Below are positions 43,107 to 52,596 of a DNA stretch of 64,000 bases, piece by piece; within the stretch, counting starts at the first letter, position 1, and the number at the start of each line of letters is the position of its first letter. The notes under the pieces were generated by a model, which worked only from the letters and a program-made list of their open reading frames with translations, ran no database searches and was not told the DNA's origin. The position numbers were made by a program, and so were the translations under genes. Source of the stretch: Flavobacterium indicum GPTSA100-9 = DSM 17447 (GTDB lineage: Bacteria > Bacteroidota > Bacteroidia > Flavobacteriales > Flavobacteriaceae); assembly GCF_000455605.1 (NCBI RefSeq), contig NC_017025.1, forward strand, positions 62,001 through 126,000, given 5' to 3'.

Positions 43107-44252
43107 TTATTGTAAAGCTTGTGTGATGTCGGCCAATAAGTCGTCGATGTCTTCCACCCCAACGCTTAAACGAACTAAATCATCTGTGATGCCTATTTCT
43201 TTACGTTTGTCTTCTGGAATTGAAGCGTGTGTCATTAATGCCGGATGATTGGCTAACGATTCTACTCCCCCTAGTGATTCAGCTAAAGTGAATACTTTTA
43301 ATTTTTCTAAGAAATCAATCGCATCAGCTTTGGCACCCGATTTAAAAGTAAATGTTACCATACCACCAAATCCGCCAATCATTTGTTTTTTGGCAATTTC
43401 ATGGAGCGGATGACTCGCTAATCCTGGGTAATATACACGTGCTACCTTAGGGTGATTGGCTAAAAATTCGGCTACTTTAGCTCCGTTTTCACAATGTCTT
43501 TGTACACGTAAATGTAAGGTTTTGATTCCTCTCAATACTAAATAACTGTCTTGTGGACCTAAGGTTCCGCCAGTTGCAAACTGCGCAAAATGTAGTTTTT
43601 CACCTAGTTCTTGGTCTTTCACAATCAAGGCGCCTGCAATTACATCACTGTGTCCGCCTAAGTATTTAGTTGCCGAGTGCATAACGATGTCGGCTCCTAA
43701 ATCCAGTGGTTTTTGTAAATAAGGCGTCGCAAACGTATTGTCAACCGCAAATAATAAGTTGTGTTTTTTGGTGATTTTAGCAATTTCAGCAATATCTGCC
43801 AATTTCATTAAAGGGTTGGTTGGTGTTTCCACCCAAACCAATTTAGTATTGGCATTGATTAAGCCTTCAAATTTTACTAAATCATTCATGTCAACAAAGT
43901 GAAATTTGATGCCAAAATCTTGATAGATACGAGCAAACATGCGGTAGGTTCCGCCATATAAATCATCCATGGCAATTACTTCATCGCCCGGTTTTAATAA
44001 TTTCATTACCGAATCTGTAGCCGCTAAACCAGAAGCAAAGGCTAAACCTCTTGTTCCGTTTTCAATACTGGCTAAAGCATTTTCTAAAGCCGTTCTAGTA
44101 GGATTGGCTGCTCTACTGTATTCGTATTCAGCCAAAGGTTGCCCTGGACTGGTTTGAACAAAGGTAGAGGTTTGGTAAACTGGAGGCATTACCGCTCCGG
44201 TACTTGGATCATGGTGTTGGTTACCATGTATAACTTTTGTGTTGAATTTCAT
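43107..44252 (-). CDS. metB: Trans-sulfuration PLP enzyme (cystathionine gamma-synthase/lyase-like)
   Basis: A 381-residue PLP-dependent enzyme of the Cys/Met metabolism family. Motifs: SRAANPTRTALE, the Tyr/PLP region DDLYGGTYRMF, WVETPTNPLMK, AVDNTFATPYLQKPL and the Schiff-base Lys in SATKYLGGHSDVIAG. The C-terminus ends SVGVEDIDDLLADI. Cystathionine gamma-synthase and gamma-lyase differ little in sequence, so substrate direction is not certain. The start at 44252 is chosen because a -7 box covers the alternative at 44279. Confidence 0.88.
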   Translation of the reverse strand: MKFNTKVIHGNQHHDPSTGAVMPPVYQTSTFVQTSPGQPLAEYEYSRAANPTRTALENALASIENGTRGLAFASGLAATDSVMKLLKPGDEVIAMDDLYGGTYRMFARIYQDFGIKFHFVDMNDLVKFEGLINANTKLVWVETPTNPLMKLADIAEIAKITKKHNLLFAVDNTFATPYLQKPLDLGADIVMHSATKYLGGHSDVIAGALIVKDQELGEKLHFAQFATGGTLGPQDSYLVLRGIKTLHLRVQRHCENGAKVAEFLANHPKVARVYYPGLASHPLHEIAKKQMIGGFGGMVTFTFKSGAKADAIDFLEKLKVFTLAESLGGVESLANHPALMTHASIPEDKRKEIGITDDLVRLSVGVEDIDDLLADITQALQ

Positions 44253-44276
44253 TTTAATTTTTTTGTAATTGAATTG

Positions 44277-44284
44277 CAAAGATA
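44277..44284 (-). promoter_or_regulatory. -7 promoter box for metB
   Basis: TATCTTTG on the minus strand, an exact TAnnTTTG match, 24 bases before the start at 44252. Confidence 0.55.
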
Positions 44285-44291
44285 CAAAACT

Positions 44292-46076
44292 TTATATTCC
44301 TGCTTGTTTATCGCCGCGAAGTGTTCTAAATTGAATGCGAGCCGCGGTAAAATAAATACTGTCGGGGTGTTCTAAAACTACTTTTTCATAATAGGATTTG
44401 GCTTTTTCGGAATCGTTGAGCTGTTTTCGGTAGCTTTCGGCACTAAAAAACAAGGCTTCATCGGTATAAAAAGAATCTTTATGAAGGTCTAAAATTTGTT
44501 GGTAATAAGTAACAGCATTTTTATAATCTCCTAATTTTTCATAATTGCGTGCAATACGGTATAACGTTCCAGGTTCAATACTGTTACCTTTGTGTTTTTC
44601 TAATATTTGAAGAAAAGCTTTTAATGCTTCATTAGGTTTGTTTTGGTATTCTAATAATTCTGCTTTAGAAAAATCTTGTAAAGCTACTTTCAATGAATCT
44701 TCTACAGCATTATCACTTATAAGTAAAAATAATTCCACAGCGTCATTAGCAATTAATAAAGAAGAAGCTTGCTTCATTTCTTTAGCTTGTTTCATAGCCC
44801 AATCAAAGTCTTTTTTATAAAAACTAGTTTTGGCCATTTTGAAGGTTGCTTCATGCGCCATTTCATCATTAGGTAAATCATTTTCTATTTGCGCATAATA
44901 AATAATCGCTTGATTGAATTTTTCATCGTACACCAAAACATCACCATATTCCATTTTTACCTTGGCTTTTTGACGAATGTTCAACGGTTTTTCTAATAAT
45001 TCGTCTAAAATTGCTTTTGATTGAGGGAATTGGTTCAATTGAAACGTGTAAAATTGTGCAGAAAGCAGTTTTAAATCTAAGGCATAAGGAGAAGCTCCAA
45101 ATTGAGTTAATAAGCTATTTAATTTTTGTTGAATGATAGGATATTCTTCGGGTTTTGCTTTTTCAATTTGATTTTTTAAGATATAATAATTGGAAATTAG
45201 TATGGTTTCTTCATCTGAAGTATTATCGATGATGAACTGAAAAATGCTATTGGCTGTTTCATTATCGTTGTCGTTGATACACAATTGCGCCAATTGAATA
45301 ATGTCTTCAAAAGATTCTGGATTGCGTTTATAAATGGCTTTTTCTTGAATAAATGCTTTGCTGTATTCTTTTTGTTGAATGTAGAGCCAGCTTAAAAATT
45401 GGTTCCAAAAAATATCCTGATTTTTCTGAGTTCGCACTAATAAATCTTTTTTTAATGAAGCTAAAAAGTTACCTTCGGTATCTTCTTGAAGAAAATAAGA
45501 CAATTGGTTTTGAACATTCACCACGGCATTAGGGTTGCTATAAGCATAATCTAATAACTTTACGACCATGACATCTAAATTTCCCATTTGACCTTGTAAT
45601 AAAGCCATTTGGTAATCAAAATTCATGTTTGGATTTGCTTTTTGGCCCGCTTCATAAGATTTATAAGCCCATGGTAATAAAGTTTTTTGTTCAAAAGCTT
45701 GAGCGATACTATACGTATAATTGGCATTTTTTTCAATTTCTTTAAAGGCTCTTTGGTAGTAATTATCGGCTTTTGATTGGTTTTTTTGTAATTGAAAATT
45801 ATAACCTAACTCCACTAAATAAACTGGTAAATTGTATTTATTATATTTTTCAGTTAAAAGTTGTTCGGCTTTTGGAAACTGTTCTAGTTGTTGGTAGCAA
45901 GCGGCTAATTTTTGTACAAAGAATGAATTACCACTTTGTTTTTTTACAATTTCTTCAAACAAGGTAGCTGCCTTGTCAAATTCACCTTTGTCAAAGTAGT
46001 TTTGAGCCAATTGTTCGTTTTGTCCAAAAACAAGGATGGAACAAAGAAAAATAAATATATAACTAATTTTTTTCAC
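44292..46076 (-). CDS. Exported tetratricopeptide repeat protein
   Basis: A 594-residue protein with a signal peptide (MKKISYIFIFLCSILVFGQ) and many TPR units over its whole length, for example AQNYFDKGEFDKAATLFEEI at the start and RIARNYEKLGDYKNAVTYYQ and AESYRKQLNDSEKAKSYYEK near the end. The C-terminal repeats resemble outer-membrane-assembly TPR lipoproteins. It is probably periplasmic and a protein-binding scaffold. It lies upstream of metB in the same direction with 39 bases between, but metB has its own promoter. Confidence 0.8.
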   Translation of the reverse strand: MKKISYIFIFLCSILVFGQNEQLAQNYFDKGEFDKAATLFEEIVKKQSGNSFFVQKLAACYQQLEQFPKAEQLLTEKYNKYNLPVYLVELGYNFQLQKNQSKADNYYQRAFKEIEKNANYTYSIAQAFEQKTLLPWAYKSYEAGQKANPNMNFDYQMALLQGQMGNLDVMVVKLLDYAYSNPNAVVNVQNQLSYFLQEDTEGNFLASLKKDLLVRTQKNQDIFWNQFLSWLYIQQKEYSKAFIQEKAIYKRNPESFEDIIQLAQLCINDNDNETANSIFQFIIDNTSDEETILISNYYILKNQIEKAKPEEYPIIQQKLNSLLTQFGASPYALDLKLLSAQFYTFQLNQFPQSKAILDELLEKPLNIRQKAKVKMEYGDVLVYDEKFNQAIIYYAQIENDLPNDEMAHEATFKMAKTSFYKKDFDWAMKQAKEMKQASSLLIANDAVELFLLISDNAVEDSLKVALQDFSKAELLEYQNKPNEALKAFLQILEKHKGNSIEPGTLYRIARNYEKLGDYKNAVTYYQQILDLHKDSFYTDEALFFSAESYRKQLNDSEKAKSYYEKVVLEHPDSIYFTAARIQFRTLRGDKQAGI

Positions 46077-46156
46077 AAGTAGATTTCATAAAATGAATGC
46101 ACTAAAATAGCAAAATTTGAACAATTGTAATTGAAGTTGGCATTTTTTTAAGAGAA

Positions 46157-46187
46157 TAAAAAAGCAACTCTTTTGGAGTTGCTTTTT
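46157..46187 (-). terminator. Terminator of serS
   Basis: On the minus strand AAAAAGCAACTCCAAAAGAG then TTGCTTTTTT; perfect stem and T run. Confidence 0.8.
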
Positions 46188-46192
46188 ATGGA

Positions 46193-47464
46193 TTAGTTGA
46201 TGATGTCAAATCCGGTATATCTTCTTAACACTTCTGGAATTACTATACCTTCTGGTGTTTGATAGTTTTCTAAAATTCCAGCTAAAACTCTTGGTAAGGC
46301 TAGCGAACTTCCATTTAAAGTATGCGCCAATTGGTTTTTGCCGTTCGCATCTTTGTATCTTAATTTTAATCGATTGGCTTGGAACGTTTCAAAGTTAGAT
46401 ACCGATGAAATTTCTAACCAACGATCTTGAGCGGTTGAAAATACTTCGAAATCATAGGTTAAAGCTGAAGCAAATCCCATATCGCCACCACACAAGCGCA
46501 ACACACGATAAGGTAATTTTAACTCCTCTAAGATTCCTTTTACATGTTCTACCATACCGTCTAAGGCAGCATACGAGTTTTCAGGTTTTTCAATACGCAC
46601 AATTTCTACTTTGTCAAATTGGTGTAAACGATTTAAACCACGGACGTGTGCGCCCCAAGAACCTGCTTCTCTTCTAAAACAAGGAGTATAACCTGTACAT
46701 AAAATAGGTAATTGACTTTCTGTTACTAATTCATCTCTAAAAATATTAGTAACCGGAACTTCAGCTGTAGGAATCAAATACAAATTGTCTTTGGCATCGT
46801 GATACATTTGTCCGTCTTTATCGGGCAATTGTCCTGTTCCATAGGCAGAAGCTTCGTTGACCATGTGTGGTACTTGAAATTCTTGGTAACCTGCATCAAT
46901 ATTTTTATCTAAGAAATATGAAATTAAAGCACGTTGTAATTTAGCTCCCTTTCCTTTATAAACAGGAAATCCAGGTGCCGTAATTTTTGTTCCTAATTCA
47001 AAGTCAACAATATCGTATTTTTTAATTAAGTCCCAATGCGGTAAAGCGCCTTCAAACAAGGTTGGAATTTCCCCAGATTGGAATACGTTAATATTATCGT
47101 CTGCCGATTTTCCTTCAGGAACAATATCCGCAGGGACGTTCGGTAATTTATAAAGTTCTTCCTGAAGTTCAGTTGCAGTGGCAGACAAAACTTCATTTAA
47201 TTCTTTTACTCTCTCTTTAGATTGGGCTGTTTTTTCTTTTAAAATTTCGGCTTTTGCTTTTTCTCCCGACTTCATTAATTCACCAATGTCTTTGGATAAT
47301 TTATTAGATTCTGCCAAAAGATTGTCTAATTCTACTTGTGTTGCTCTTCGTTTTTCGTCTAATTCAATCACAAGATTAACAGTAGCACTAGCGTCCATGT
47401 TTCTCTTGGCTAAGCGCTTAATCACTTCTTCTTTGTTTTCTCTAATAAAATTTACTTGTAACAT
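46193..47464 (-). CDS. serS: Serine-tRNA ligase
   Basis: A 423-residue class II aminoacyl-tRNA synthetase. The N-terminal antiparallel coiled coil that binds the tRNA long arm covers about residues 25-105. Motif 2 is FRREAGSWGAHVRGLNRLHQ and motif 3 is LNGSSLALPRVLAGILE. Length is normal. Preceded by an exact -7 box and followed by a strong terminator, so it is transcribed alone. Confidence 0.95.
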   Translation of the reverse strand: MLQVNFIRENKEEVIKRLAKRNMDASATVNLVIELDEKRRATQVELDNLLAESNKLSKDIGELMKSGEKAKAEILKEKTAQSKERVKELNEVLSATATELQEELYKLPNVPADIVPEGKSADDNINVFQSGEIPTLFEGALPHWDLIKKYDIVDFELGTKITAPGFPVYKGKGAKLQRALISYFLDKNIDAGYQEFQVPHMVNEASAYGTGQLPDKDGQMYHDAKDNLYLIPTAEVPVTNIFRDELVTESQLPILCTGYTPCFRREAGSWGAHVRGLNRLHQFDKVEIVRIEKPENSYAALDGMVEHVKGILEELKLPYRVLRLCGGDMGFASALTYDFEVFSTAQDRWLEISSVSNFETFQANRLKLRYKDANGKNQLAHTLNGSSLALPRVLAGILENYQTPEGIVIPEVLRRYTGFDIIN

Positions 47465-47483
47465 GATAATTAATTTTGAAAAG

Positions 47484-47491
47484 CAAATGTA
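47484..47491 (-). promoter_or_regulatory. -7 promoter box for serS
   Basis: TACATTTG on the minus strand, an exact TAnnTTTG match, 20 bases before the start codon. Confidence 0.5.
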
Positions 47492-47635
47492 CTAAATTGT
47501 GCTAAAAAAGTAATAAATCGTAGTAAATAATTGCTAAATTGATAGTTTTGTTGTTATTAATTTTTAAAAAATTCAATAAAAAATTATTATTTTCGCATAA
47601 AGTATTAACAAACACAACTTTATAATAATTAATTA

Positions 47636-49567
47636 ATGAAAAAAATTACCCAAATCTTATTTTCATTATCTTTTTTATTTGGTTTTACTCAAACAAATCA
47701 AGTAGAATTTGATAATATGGTTGAAGCTGAAATGAAATCAGCGGCTTCAACTATGAGTGTTCAAGTAAATCCGAATACGCAAAACTATGACATTACCTAC
47801 CATGAATTGCGTTTTACTGTGGATCCAAACAATACCACTCCGTATATTACAGGAGCTGTAAAAACAACTTTTACGGCATTGTCAAATATGAACACGGTTA
47901 CTTTTGATATGGCTACGGCATTAGTGGTAAGTTCAGTAACTATGAATAGTACGAATTTAACTTTTACCCAAGCCAATTATGAATTAGTAATAAATTTACC
48001 CGCTACTTTAGCTGCTGGTAATAGTGCCACAGTTACTATTAATTATGCAGGTTCACCACCGCAAGGAGAAGGGGCTTTTACGAGAAGTACTCATAGTGGT
48101 ACACCTATAATTTTTACGCTATCAGAGCCCTATGGAGCACGTGATTGGTGGCCTTGTAAACAAGATTTAAATGACAAAGTTAACCTAATTGATGTTTACA
48201 TAACGGCTCCCTCTGCTTATTCTAGTGTGGCTAATGGTGTGCAACAAAGTGTAACGACTGTAGGGGCAAATAAAACAACTTATTTTAGACATAGTTATCC
48301 TATTCCTGCTTATTTAGTTGCTATTGCAGTGACCAATTATCAGGTGTATAATCAGCAAGGCGGCTTAGGTACGTTAGCAAGTCCTTATTTTCCAATTGTA
48401 AATTATTTATATCCAGAATCTTACGCGTCTGCTACCTCTGCCACTCAATTGGGTACTACTCCAACTATTATCAATTTATTTGAATCACTATTAGAGCCTT
48501 ATCCCTTTAGAAATGAAAAATATGGACACGCTCAATTTGGTTGGGGTGGCGGAATGGAACATACTACAGTGTCATTTATGGGAAGTTTTGGTAGAGATTT
48601 AATTGCACACGAAATGGCGCACCAATGGTTTGGAGATAAAATTACTTGCGGTACTTGGAAGGATATTTGGTTAAATGAAGGTTTAACAGAATATATGTCG
48701 GGTTTAGTGTATGAAAATCTTGATGGGCCGGCTTCATTTGTGTCGTGGAAAAACAGTAAAATAGCAAGTATCACATCACAACCAGCAGGTTATGTTTACT
48801 TGCAAGATTCTGATTTAACCAATGTAAATAGAATATTTTCTAGTCGTTTAACCTATAACAAAGGTTCAATGATTACACATATGTTGCGCTGGAAAATGGG
48901 AGACGCCGCATTTTTTCAAGCTTTAAAAAATTATTTAGCAGACCCTTCATTAGCTTATGGTTATGCCATTACTGCAAATTTAAAATCACATTTAGAAAAT
49001 GTTTACGGAGGAAGTTTGTCGGAGTTTTTTAATGATTGGTTATACAATCAAGGGTATCCAACGTATGCTATTACCGCACAAAATTGGGGGGCAGGTCAAG
49101 CAAGAATTACAGTAAACCAAACACAATCCGATCCAAGTGTAACTTTTTTCGAAATGCCATTGCAAATTAGATTAACAGGTGCTGGAGGGTTGACACATGA
49201 TGTGGTGGTGGATAATACAACAAACGGGCAACAATTTATTGTTTCGGTTCCTTTTACGGTTACAGGTGTTGAATTTGACCCTAATAGACACATAATTTCA
49301 AAAAACAATACCGCAACATTAGGGAATGATACTTTTGAATTAGAGAAAGCCATTTCTTTGTTTCCAGTTCCTAGTAATTCGGAATTACACATTCAATTTC
49401 CTACTACTGTTGAATTAGAAAAGGTTGAAATTTTTAATTCTTTAGGGCAATTAGTTTCTACACATCAAACTAGAGACATGGATGTGTCAATGTTATCTTC
49501 AGGAATGCATTGGGCTAAAATAACTACTTCAGAGGGTGTATTTCATAAAAATTTTATAAAAAAATAG
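47636..49567 (+). CDS. M1 family aminopeptidase secreted by T9SS
   Basis: A 643-residue exported zinc aminopeptidase. Signal peptide (about 18 residues), N-terminal beta domain, then the exopeptidase motif GGMEHTTVSF, here with His in place of the usual Asn, and the zinc site HEMAHQWFGD (His325, Glu326, His329) with the third ligand in WLNEGLTEYM. The C-terminus is a T9SS sorting domain (SLFPVPSNSELHIQF ... GMHWAKITTSEGVFHKNFIKK). Acts outside the cell on peptides. Confidence 0.9.
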   Translation: MKKITQILFSLSFLFGFTQTNQVEFDNMVEAEMKSAASTMSVQVNPNTQNYDITYHELRFTVDPNNTTPYITGAVKTTFTALSNMNTVTFDMATALVVSSVTMNSTNLTFTQANYELVINLPATLAAGNSATVTINYAGSPPQGEGAFTRSTHSGTPIIFTLSEPYGARDWWPCKQDLNDKVNLIDVYITAPSAYSSVANGVQQSVTTVGANKTTYFRHSYPIPAYLVAIAVTNYQVYNQQGGLGTLASPYFPIVNYLYPESYASATSATQLGTTPTIINLFESLLEPYPFRNEKYGHAQFGWGGGMEHTTVSFMGSFGRDLIAHEMAHQWFGDKITCGTWKDIWLNEGLTEYMSGLVYENLDGPASFVSWKNSKIASITSQPAGYVYLQDSDLTNVNRIFSSRLTYNKGSMITHMLRWKMGDAAFFQALKNYLADPSLAYGYAITANLKSHLENVYGGSLSEFFNDWLYNQGYPTYAITAQNWGAGQARITVNQTQSDPSVTFFEMPLQIRLTGAGGLTHDVVVDNTTNGQQFIVSVPFTVTGVEFDPNRHIISKNNTATLGNDTFELEKAISLFPVPSNSELHIQFPTTVELEKVEIFNSLGQLVSTHQTRDMDVSMLSSGMHWAKITTSEGVFHKNFIKK

Positions 49568-49589
49568 TCATTTAATAAAATATTGATAA

Positions 49590-49616
49590 AAAGTAAGGTG
49601 AAAACCTTACTTTTGT
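49590..49616 (+). terminator. Hairpin ending the aminopeptidase gene, overlapping the rseP promoter
   Basis: AAGTAAGGT GAAA ACCTTACTT with TTTG after it; 9-bp stem. The right arm contains the -7 box of rseP. Confidence 0.6.
49608..49615 (+). promoter_or_regulatory. -7 promoter box for rseP
   Basis: TACTTTTG, an exact TAnnTTTG match, 26 bases before the ATG; TTG at 49583-49585 is 22 bases upstream. Confidence 0.5.
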
Positions 49617-49641
49617 CGTTTTAATACCAAATAGATTTAAA

Positions 49642-51231
49642 ATGATTCAATTTGCACAAATAATCTTTATTCTTTCCGTATTAGTTATTCTTCATGAATT
49701 CGGACATTATATTACTGCAAAAATGTTTAAAATGAGAGTAGAAAAATTCTACTTGTTTATGGATGCTGGATTTGCTTTAGTAAAAAAGAAAATAGGTGAA
49801 ACAGAATGGGGTATTGGTTGGTTGCCATTAGGTGGATATGTGAAAATTTCTGGAATGATAGATGAGAGCATGGATACTGAGCAAATGCAATCGGAACCAC
49901 AACCATGGGAATTTAGATCGAAACCAGCTTGGCAACGTTTAATTGTGATGTTAGGAGGTATTATTGTTAATATTCTTTTAGCATGGTTGATATATACTGT
50001 AATGTATGCTTCTGTAGGTCAAAAATATATTTCCTCTGAAATATTACAACAAAATGGATTAGCATTTGGTGAAGTAGGAGAAAAAGTAGGTTTCAAAAAC
50101 GGTGATAAAATTATTTCAGTTGATGGAAAGTTGCAACCAAAATTCAATTGGTTAATTGTAGATGTGTTATTAAGTAACGAAGTTGTTGTTGAAAGAGACG
50201 GAAAACAAGTTAAGTTACATTTAACAGACGAACAAATTGGAGAAATATTAGGTTCAGAAGGGAAAAACTTTGTGAAACCTAGATTTGAAATTTCGGAAGG
50301 TATTACCATTGATAGTATCAGTTCAAAATCAACTTTTAAAGTTGGCGATCAAATCAAAGGAATTAAAGAACAAAAGTTTATTTATTTTGATCAAATTAAA
50401 GATTATCTAAAAGCAAATAAAAATAAATCAGTTGATTTTGTTATCACTAGAAATGCGAAAGATACGGTAATTTCTGTGCCTGTTAATAAAGAGGGTTCTA
50501 TTGGGATAGGTGAAACGGTTTTTCCTAATATGAGAACAAGACTTTTAGATGTTTATGTGCAAGAAGTAGAATCGGGTTCCAATGCAGAAAAAGCAGGATT
50601 GCAAAATAAAGATGGTATTGTTGGGGTTCAAGGGCAAAAAATTAAAACTTTAAATGAGTTTACAGATTATTTAAAGTTGAATAAAAATAAAGATATAATT
50701 TTACAGGTAGTTCGTGATGGCGTTGCTATGGACGTTGTAACTAAAGTAAATGAAAAAGGAAAATTAGGTATTATGTTCAATGCACTTGATAAAAAACAGT
50801 ATCAAGTAATTAATCATTTGTCTATTTCTGAGGCGATTCCAGCAGCAATTAACGAATCTTGGCAAATGTTGGTGTATAATGTAAAACAGTTTAAACTGAT
50901 TTTAAAACCAAAAACGGGAGCTTACAAACAAATTAAAAGTCCAATTGGTATAGCAAGACAATTGCCAGAAACTTGGGATTGGGAGTTCGTTTGGAATTTT
51001 ACAGCGTTATTTTCAATTGGTTTAGCCTTTATGAACTTGTTACCAATACCAGGATTGGATGGCGGTCATGCTTTATTTACCCTTGTGGAAATGATAACTG
51101 GAAAAAAATTATCAGACAAAGCAGCAGGCTATGTTCAAACAGCTGGAATGGTTATCTTGTTGACTTTGATGGCCTTTACGTTTGGGAAGGACATTTATCA
51201 ATGGATAATGGACGTACTGGCAAAAAAATAA
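49642..51231 (+). CDS. rseP: RseP, site-2 zinc protease
   Basis: A 529-residue inner-membrane metalloprotease of the S2P family. The zinc motif HEFGH is at residues 18-22 in the first membrane helix, and the third ligand is in PIPGLDGGHALF near the C-terminus. At least two PDZ domains lie between (VGEKVGFKNGDKIISVDG, VESGSNAEKAGLQNKDGIVG). Cleaves anti-sigma factors and signal-peptide remnants within the membrane. Four membrane helices are visible. Confidence 0.95.
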   Translation: MIQFAQIIFILSVLVILHEFGHYITAKMFKMRVEKFYLFMDAGFALVKKKIGETEWGIGWLPLGGYVKISGMIDESMDTEQMQSEPQPWEFRSKPAWQRLIVMLGGIIVNILLAWLIYTVMYASVGQKYISSEILQQNGLAFGEVGEKVGFKNGDKIISVDGKLQPKFNWLIVDVLLSNEVVVERDGKQVKLHLTDEQIGEILGSEGKNFVKPRFEISEGITIDSISSKSTFKVGDQIKGIKEQKFIYFDQIKDYLKANKNKSVDFVITRNAKDTVISVPVNKEGSIGIGETVFPNMRTRLLDVYVQEVESGSNAEKAGLQNKDGIVGVQGQKIKTLNEFTDYLKLNKNKDIILQVVRDGVAMDVVTKVNEKGKLGIMFNALDKKQYQVINHLSISEAIPAAINESWQMLVYNVKQFKLILKPKTGAYKQIKSPIGIARQLPETWDWEFVWNFTALFSIGLAFMNLLPIPGLDGGHALFTLVEMITGKKLSDKAAGYVQTAGMVILLTLMAFTFGKDIYQWIMDVLAKK

Positions 51232-51309
51232 TTTTATAAAAAGTGAAAAAATATTTTTGAGGATTTAAAAATTCAATTATATTTGCACTCGCTAAAAAGA
51301 TATAAATCT

Positions 51310-51383
51310 TCCTCCTTAGCTCAGTTGGTTAGAGCATCTGACTGTTAATCAGAGGGTCCTTGGTTCGAGCCCAAGAGGGGGAG
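51310..51383 (+). tRNA. tRNA-Asn (anticodon GTT), copy 1
   Basis: TCCTCCT acceptor pairing with AGGGGGA, D-arm AGCTCAGTTGGTTAGAGC, anticodon arm TCTGACTGTTAATCAGA with GTT, TPsiC arm CTTGGTTCGAGCCCAAG. 74 bases, no encoded CCA. Confidence 0.95.
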
Positions 51384-51420
51384 CAACTTTTTAGCAAACA
51401 TATTAACCTTTTAAGGTGAT

Positions 51421-51494
51421 TCCTCCTTAGCTCAGTTGGTTAGAGCATCTGACTGTTAATCAGAGGGTCCTTGGTTCGAGCCCAAGAGGGGGAG
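51421..51494 (+). tRNA. tRNA-Asn (anticodon GTT), copy 2
   Basis: Identical to the copy that begins 111 bases earlier. The genomic island starts right after this copy, so its 3' end is the likely attachment site. Confidence 0.95.
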
Positions 51495-51505
51495 CTTAGA
51501 TGAGC

Positions 51506-51540
51506 AAAGGCTTTACAGAAATGTAGAGCCTTTCTCTTTT
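51506..51540 (+). terminator. Terminator of the tRNA-Asn pair
   Basis: AAAGGCT (51506-51512) and AGCCTTT (51527-51533) plus inner TACA/TGTA pairs, followed by TCTCTTTTT. Confidence 0.65.
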
Positions 51541-51545
51541 TATAC

Positions 51546-51566
51546 AGGTACAACATAGGTACAACA
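51546..51566 (+). repeat. Tandem 11-bp repeat near the island edge
   Basis: AGGTACAACAT followed directly by AGGTACAACA. It may be a recombinase arm site. A second 11-bp-period pair is at 52575-52596. Confidence 0.45.
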
Positions 51567-51604
51567 ATTATTATTTACCTCCACATTACTATTATTCTTT
51601 TTAC

Positions 51605-51612
51605 TACATTTG
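51605..51612 (+). promoter_or_regulatory. -7-like box before the first island gene
   Basis: TACATTTG, an exact TAnnTTTG match, only 4 bases before the GTG at 51617. If used, the transcript would be almost leaderless. Confidence 0.35.
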
Positions 51613-51616
51613 ATTT

Positions 51617-52534
51617 GTGGAAAATGTAAACAAAAATCCTTTAGAATATTTTCAAAGTTTATTAGAAAAAGATAAATCTAATGAGCTTAAGACAACTTAT
51701 ATTTCAGAAATAATTGAGCATTATGGTTCAATGATTGAAAAAGTTGATAATGAAAATGGAATAGTTACCTATTGGGATTTTTTCTATGATGAATCAACAG
51801 ATTCTCAAATCGAGGGATTAGTTACTTATGATTTTAATAAATCTTTCAACTCTACAATTAGCTCTGAATTTGTTAAAGCCAAAAAATCTTTAGACAGCAT
51901 TGTTTTAAGCATTTCTTATAATGGTATTAGCCCAAAGGAGTTCATAAATATTCAGATACTAATATTAAAAGATTTATTTGTAAAAACAGAATCTCTTTAT
52001 TTAGATAAACCAATAGTAAAAAATGCTATTGTTGGTTTAATAAATTACATTCAAGAAAAATATCTAGTTGAGAAAATAATATCTATTAATACTAGTTCTC
52101 CAAACCTTATTGATATTGAAGATTATTCTGAGGATTCATTAAATTGGGATTCATTAAATCCTGAAGATACAATTCCAAACATTGAAAAACTTTATGATTT
52201 ACTAATCCAATCCCCTGCTCTAATTGAATCTTCAAAGGAAGATTTTATAAAAGCTTTTACCATGCGTAAAGTAACTAATGGTATCAAATGGTTAGTTATT
52301 GGTAAAAATGGTAGTTTTTCAAAATCTTCACTCTTTTACTTTGTTGAAAAATTAATAGAAGAAGGACTAATTACAGATGTTCCATCTACACTCCTAAATA
52401 AAAAGATACATTATTTGTTTAGAGATCCTTCAAATAATAGATTGAAAAACATAAGACAATCTAAATCTACTAATTCTAGTAACCCTTCACAAAAAGATAG
52501 AATTGACTCTGTCCTAAATTCAATTTTTATCTAA
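51617..52534 (+). CDS. Hypothetical protein of the genomic island
   Basis: A 305-residue soluble, acidic protein with no recognised family; start GTG at 51617 (the next ATG is near residue 39). The C-terminal part KVTNGIKWLVIGKNGSFSKS followed by LFYFVEKLIEEG and IHYLFRDPS resembles, only in layout, C-termini of RteC-type regulators found at the edge of Bacteroidota conjugative elements. That link is weak. First gene inside the island. Confidence 0.45.
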   Translation: MENVNKNPLEYFQSLLEKDKSNELKTTYISEIIEHYGSMIEKVDNENGIVTYWDFFYDESTDSQIEGLVTYDFNKSFNSTISSEFVKAKKSLDSIVLSISYNGISPKEFINIQILILKDLFVKTESLYLDKPIVKNAIVGLINYIQEKYLVEKIISINTSSPNLIDIEDYSEDSLNWDSLNPEDTIPNIEKLYDLLIQSPALIESSKEDFIKAFTMRKVTNGIKWLVIGKNGSFSKSSLFYFVEKLIEEGLITDVPSTLLNKKIHYLFRDPSNNRLKNIRQSKSTNSSNPSQKDRIDSVLNSIFI

Positions 52535-52574
52535 TTATTAATTACTTCATTTTCAATTATACCTATACACTACT

Positions 52575-52596
52575 GTAAAGGTATGGTAAAGCTATG
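52575..52596 (+). repeat. Tandem 11-bp repeat before the excisionase-like gene
   Basis: GTAAAGGTATG then GTAAAGCTATG, one mismatch. A hairpin AACAGG-AAAGA-CCTGTT follows at 52630-52646. Both lie between the first island gene and the HTH gene, where an excisionase would bind. Confidence 0.45.

Noticed and set aside
51310..51494. CRISPR-like repeat (two identical 74-base units)
   Set aside because: Both units fold as tRNA-Asn; there are only two, with a 37-base spacer. No CRISPR array or cas gene was seen in the window.
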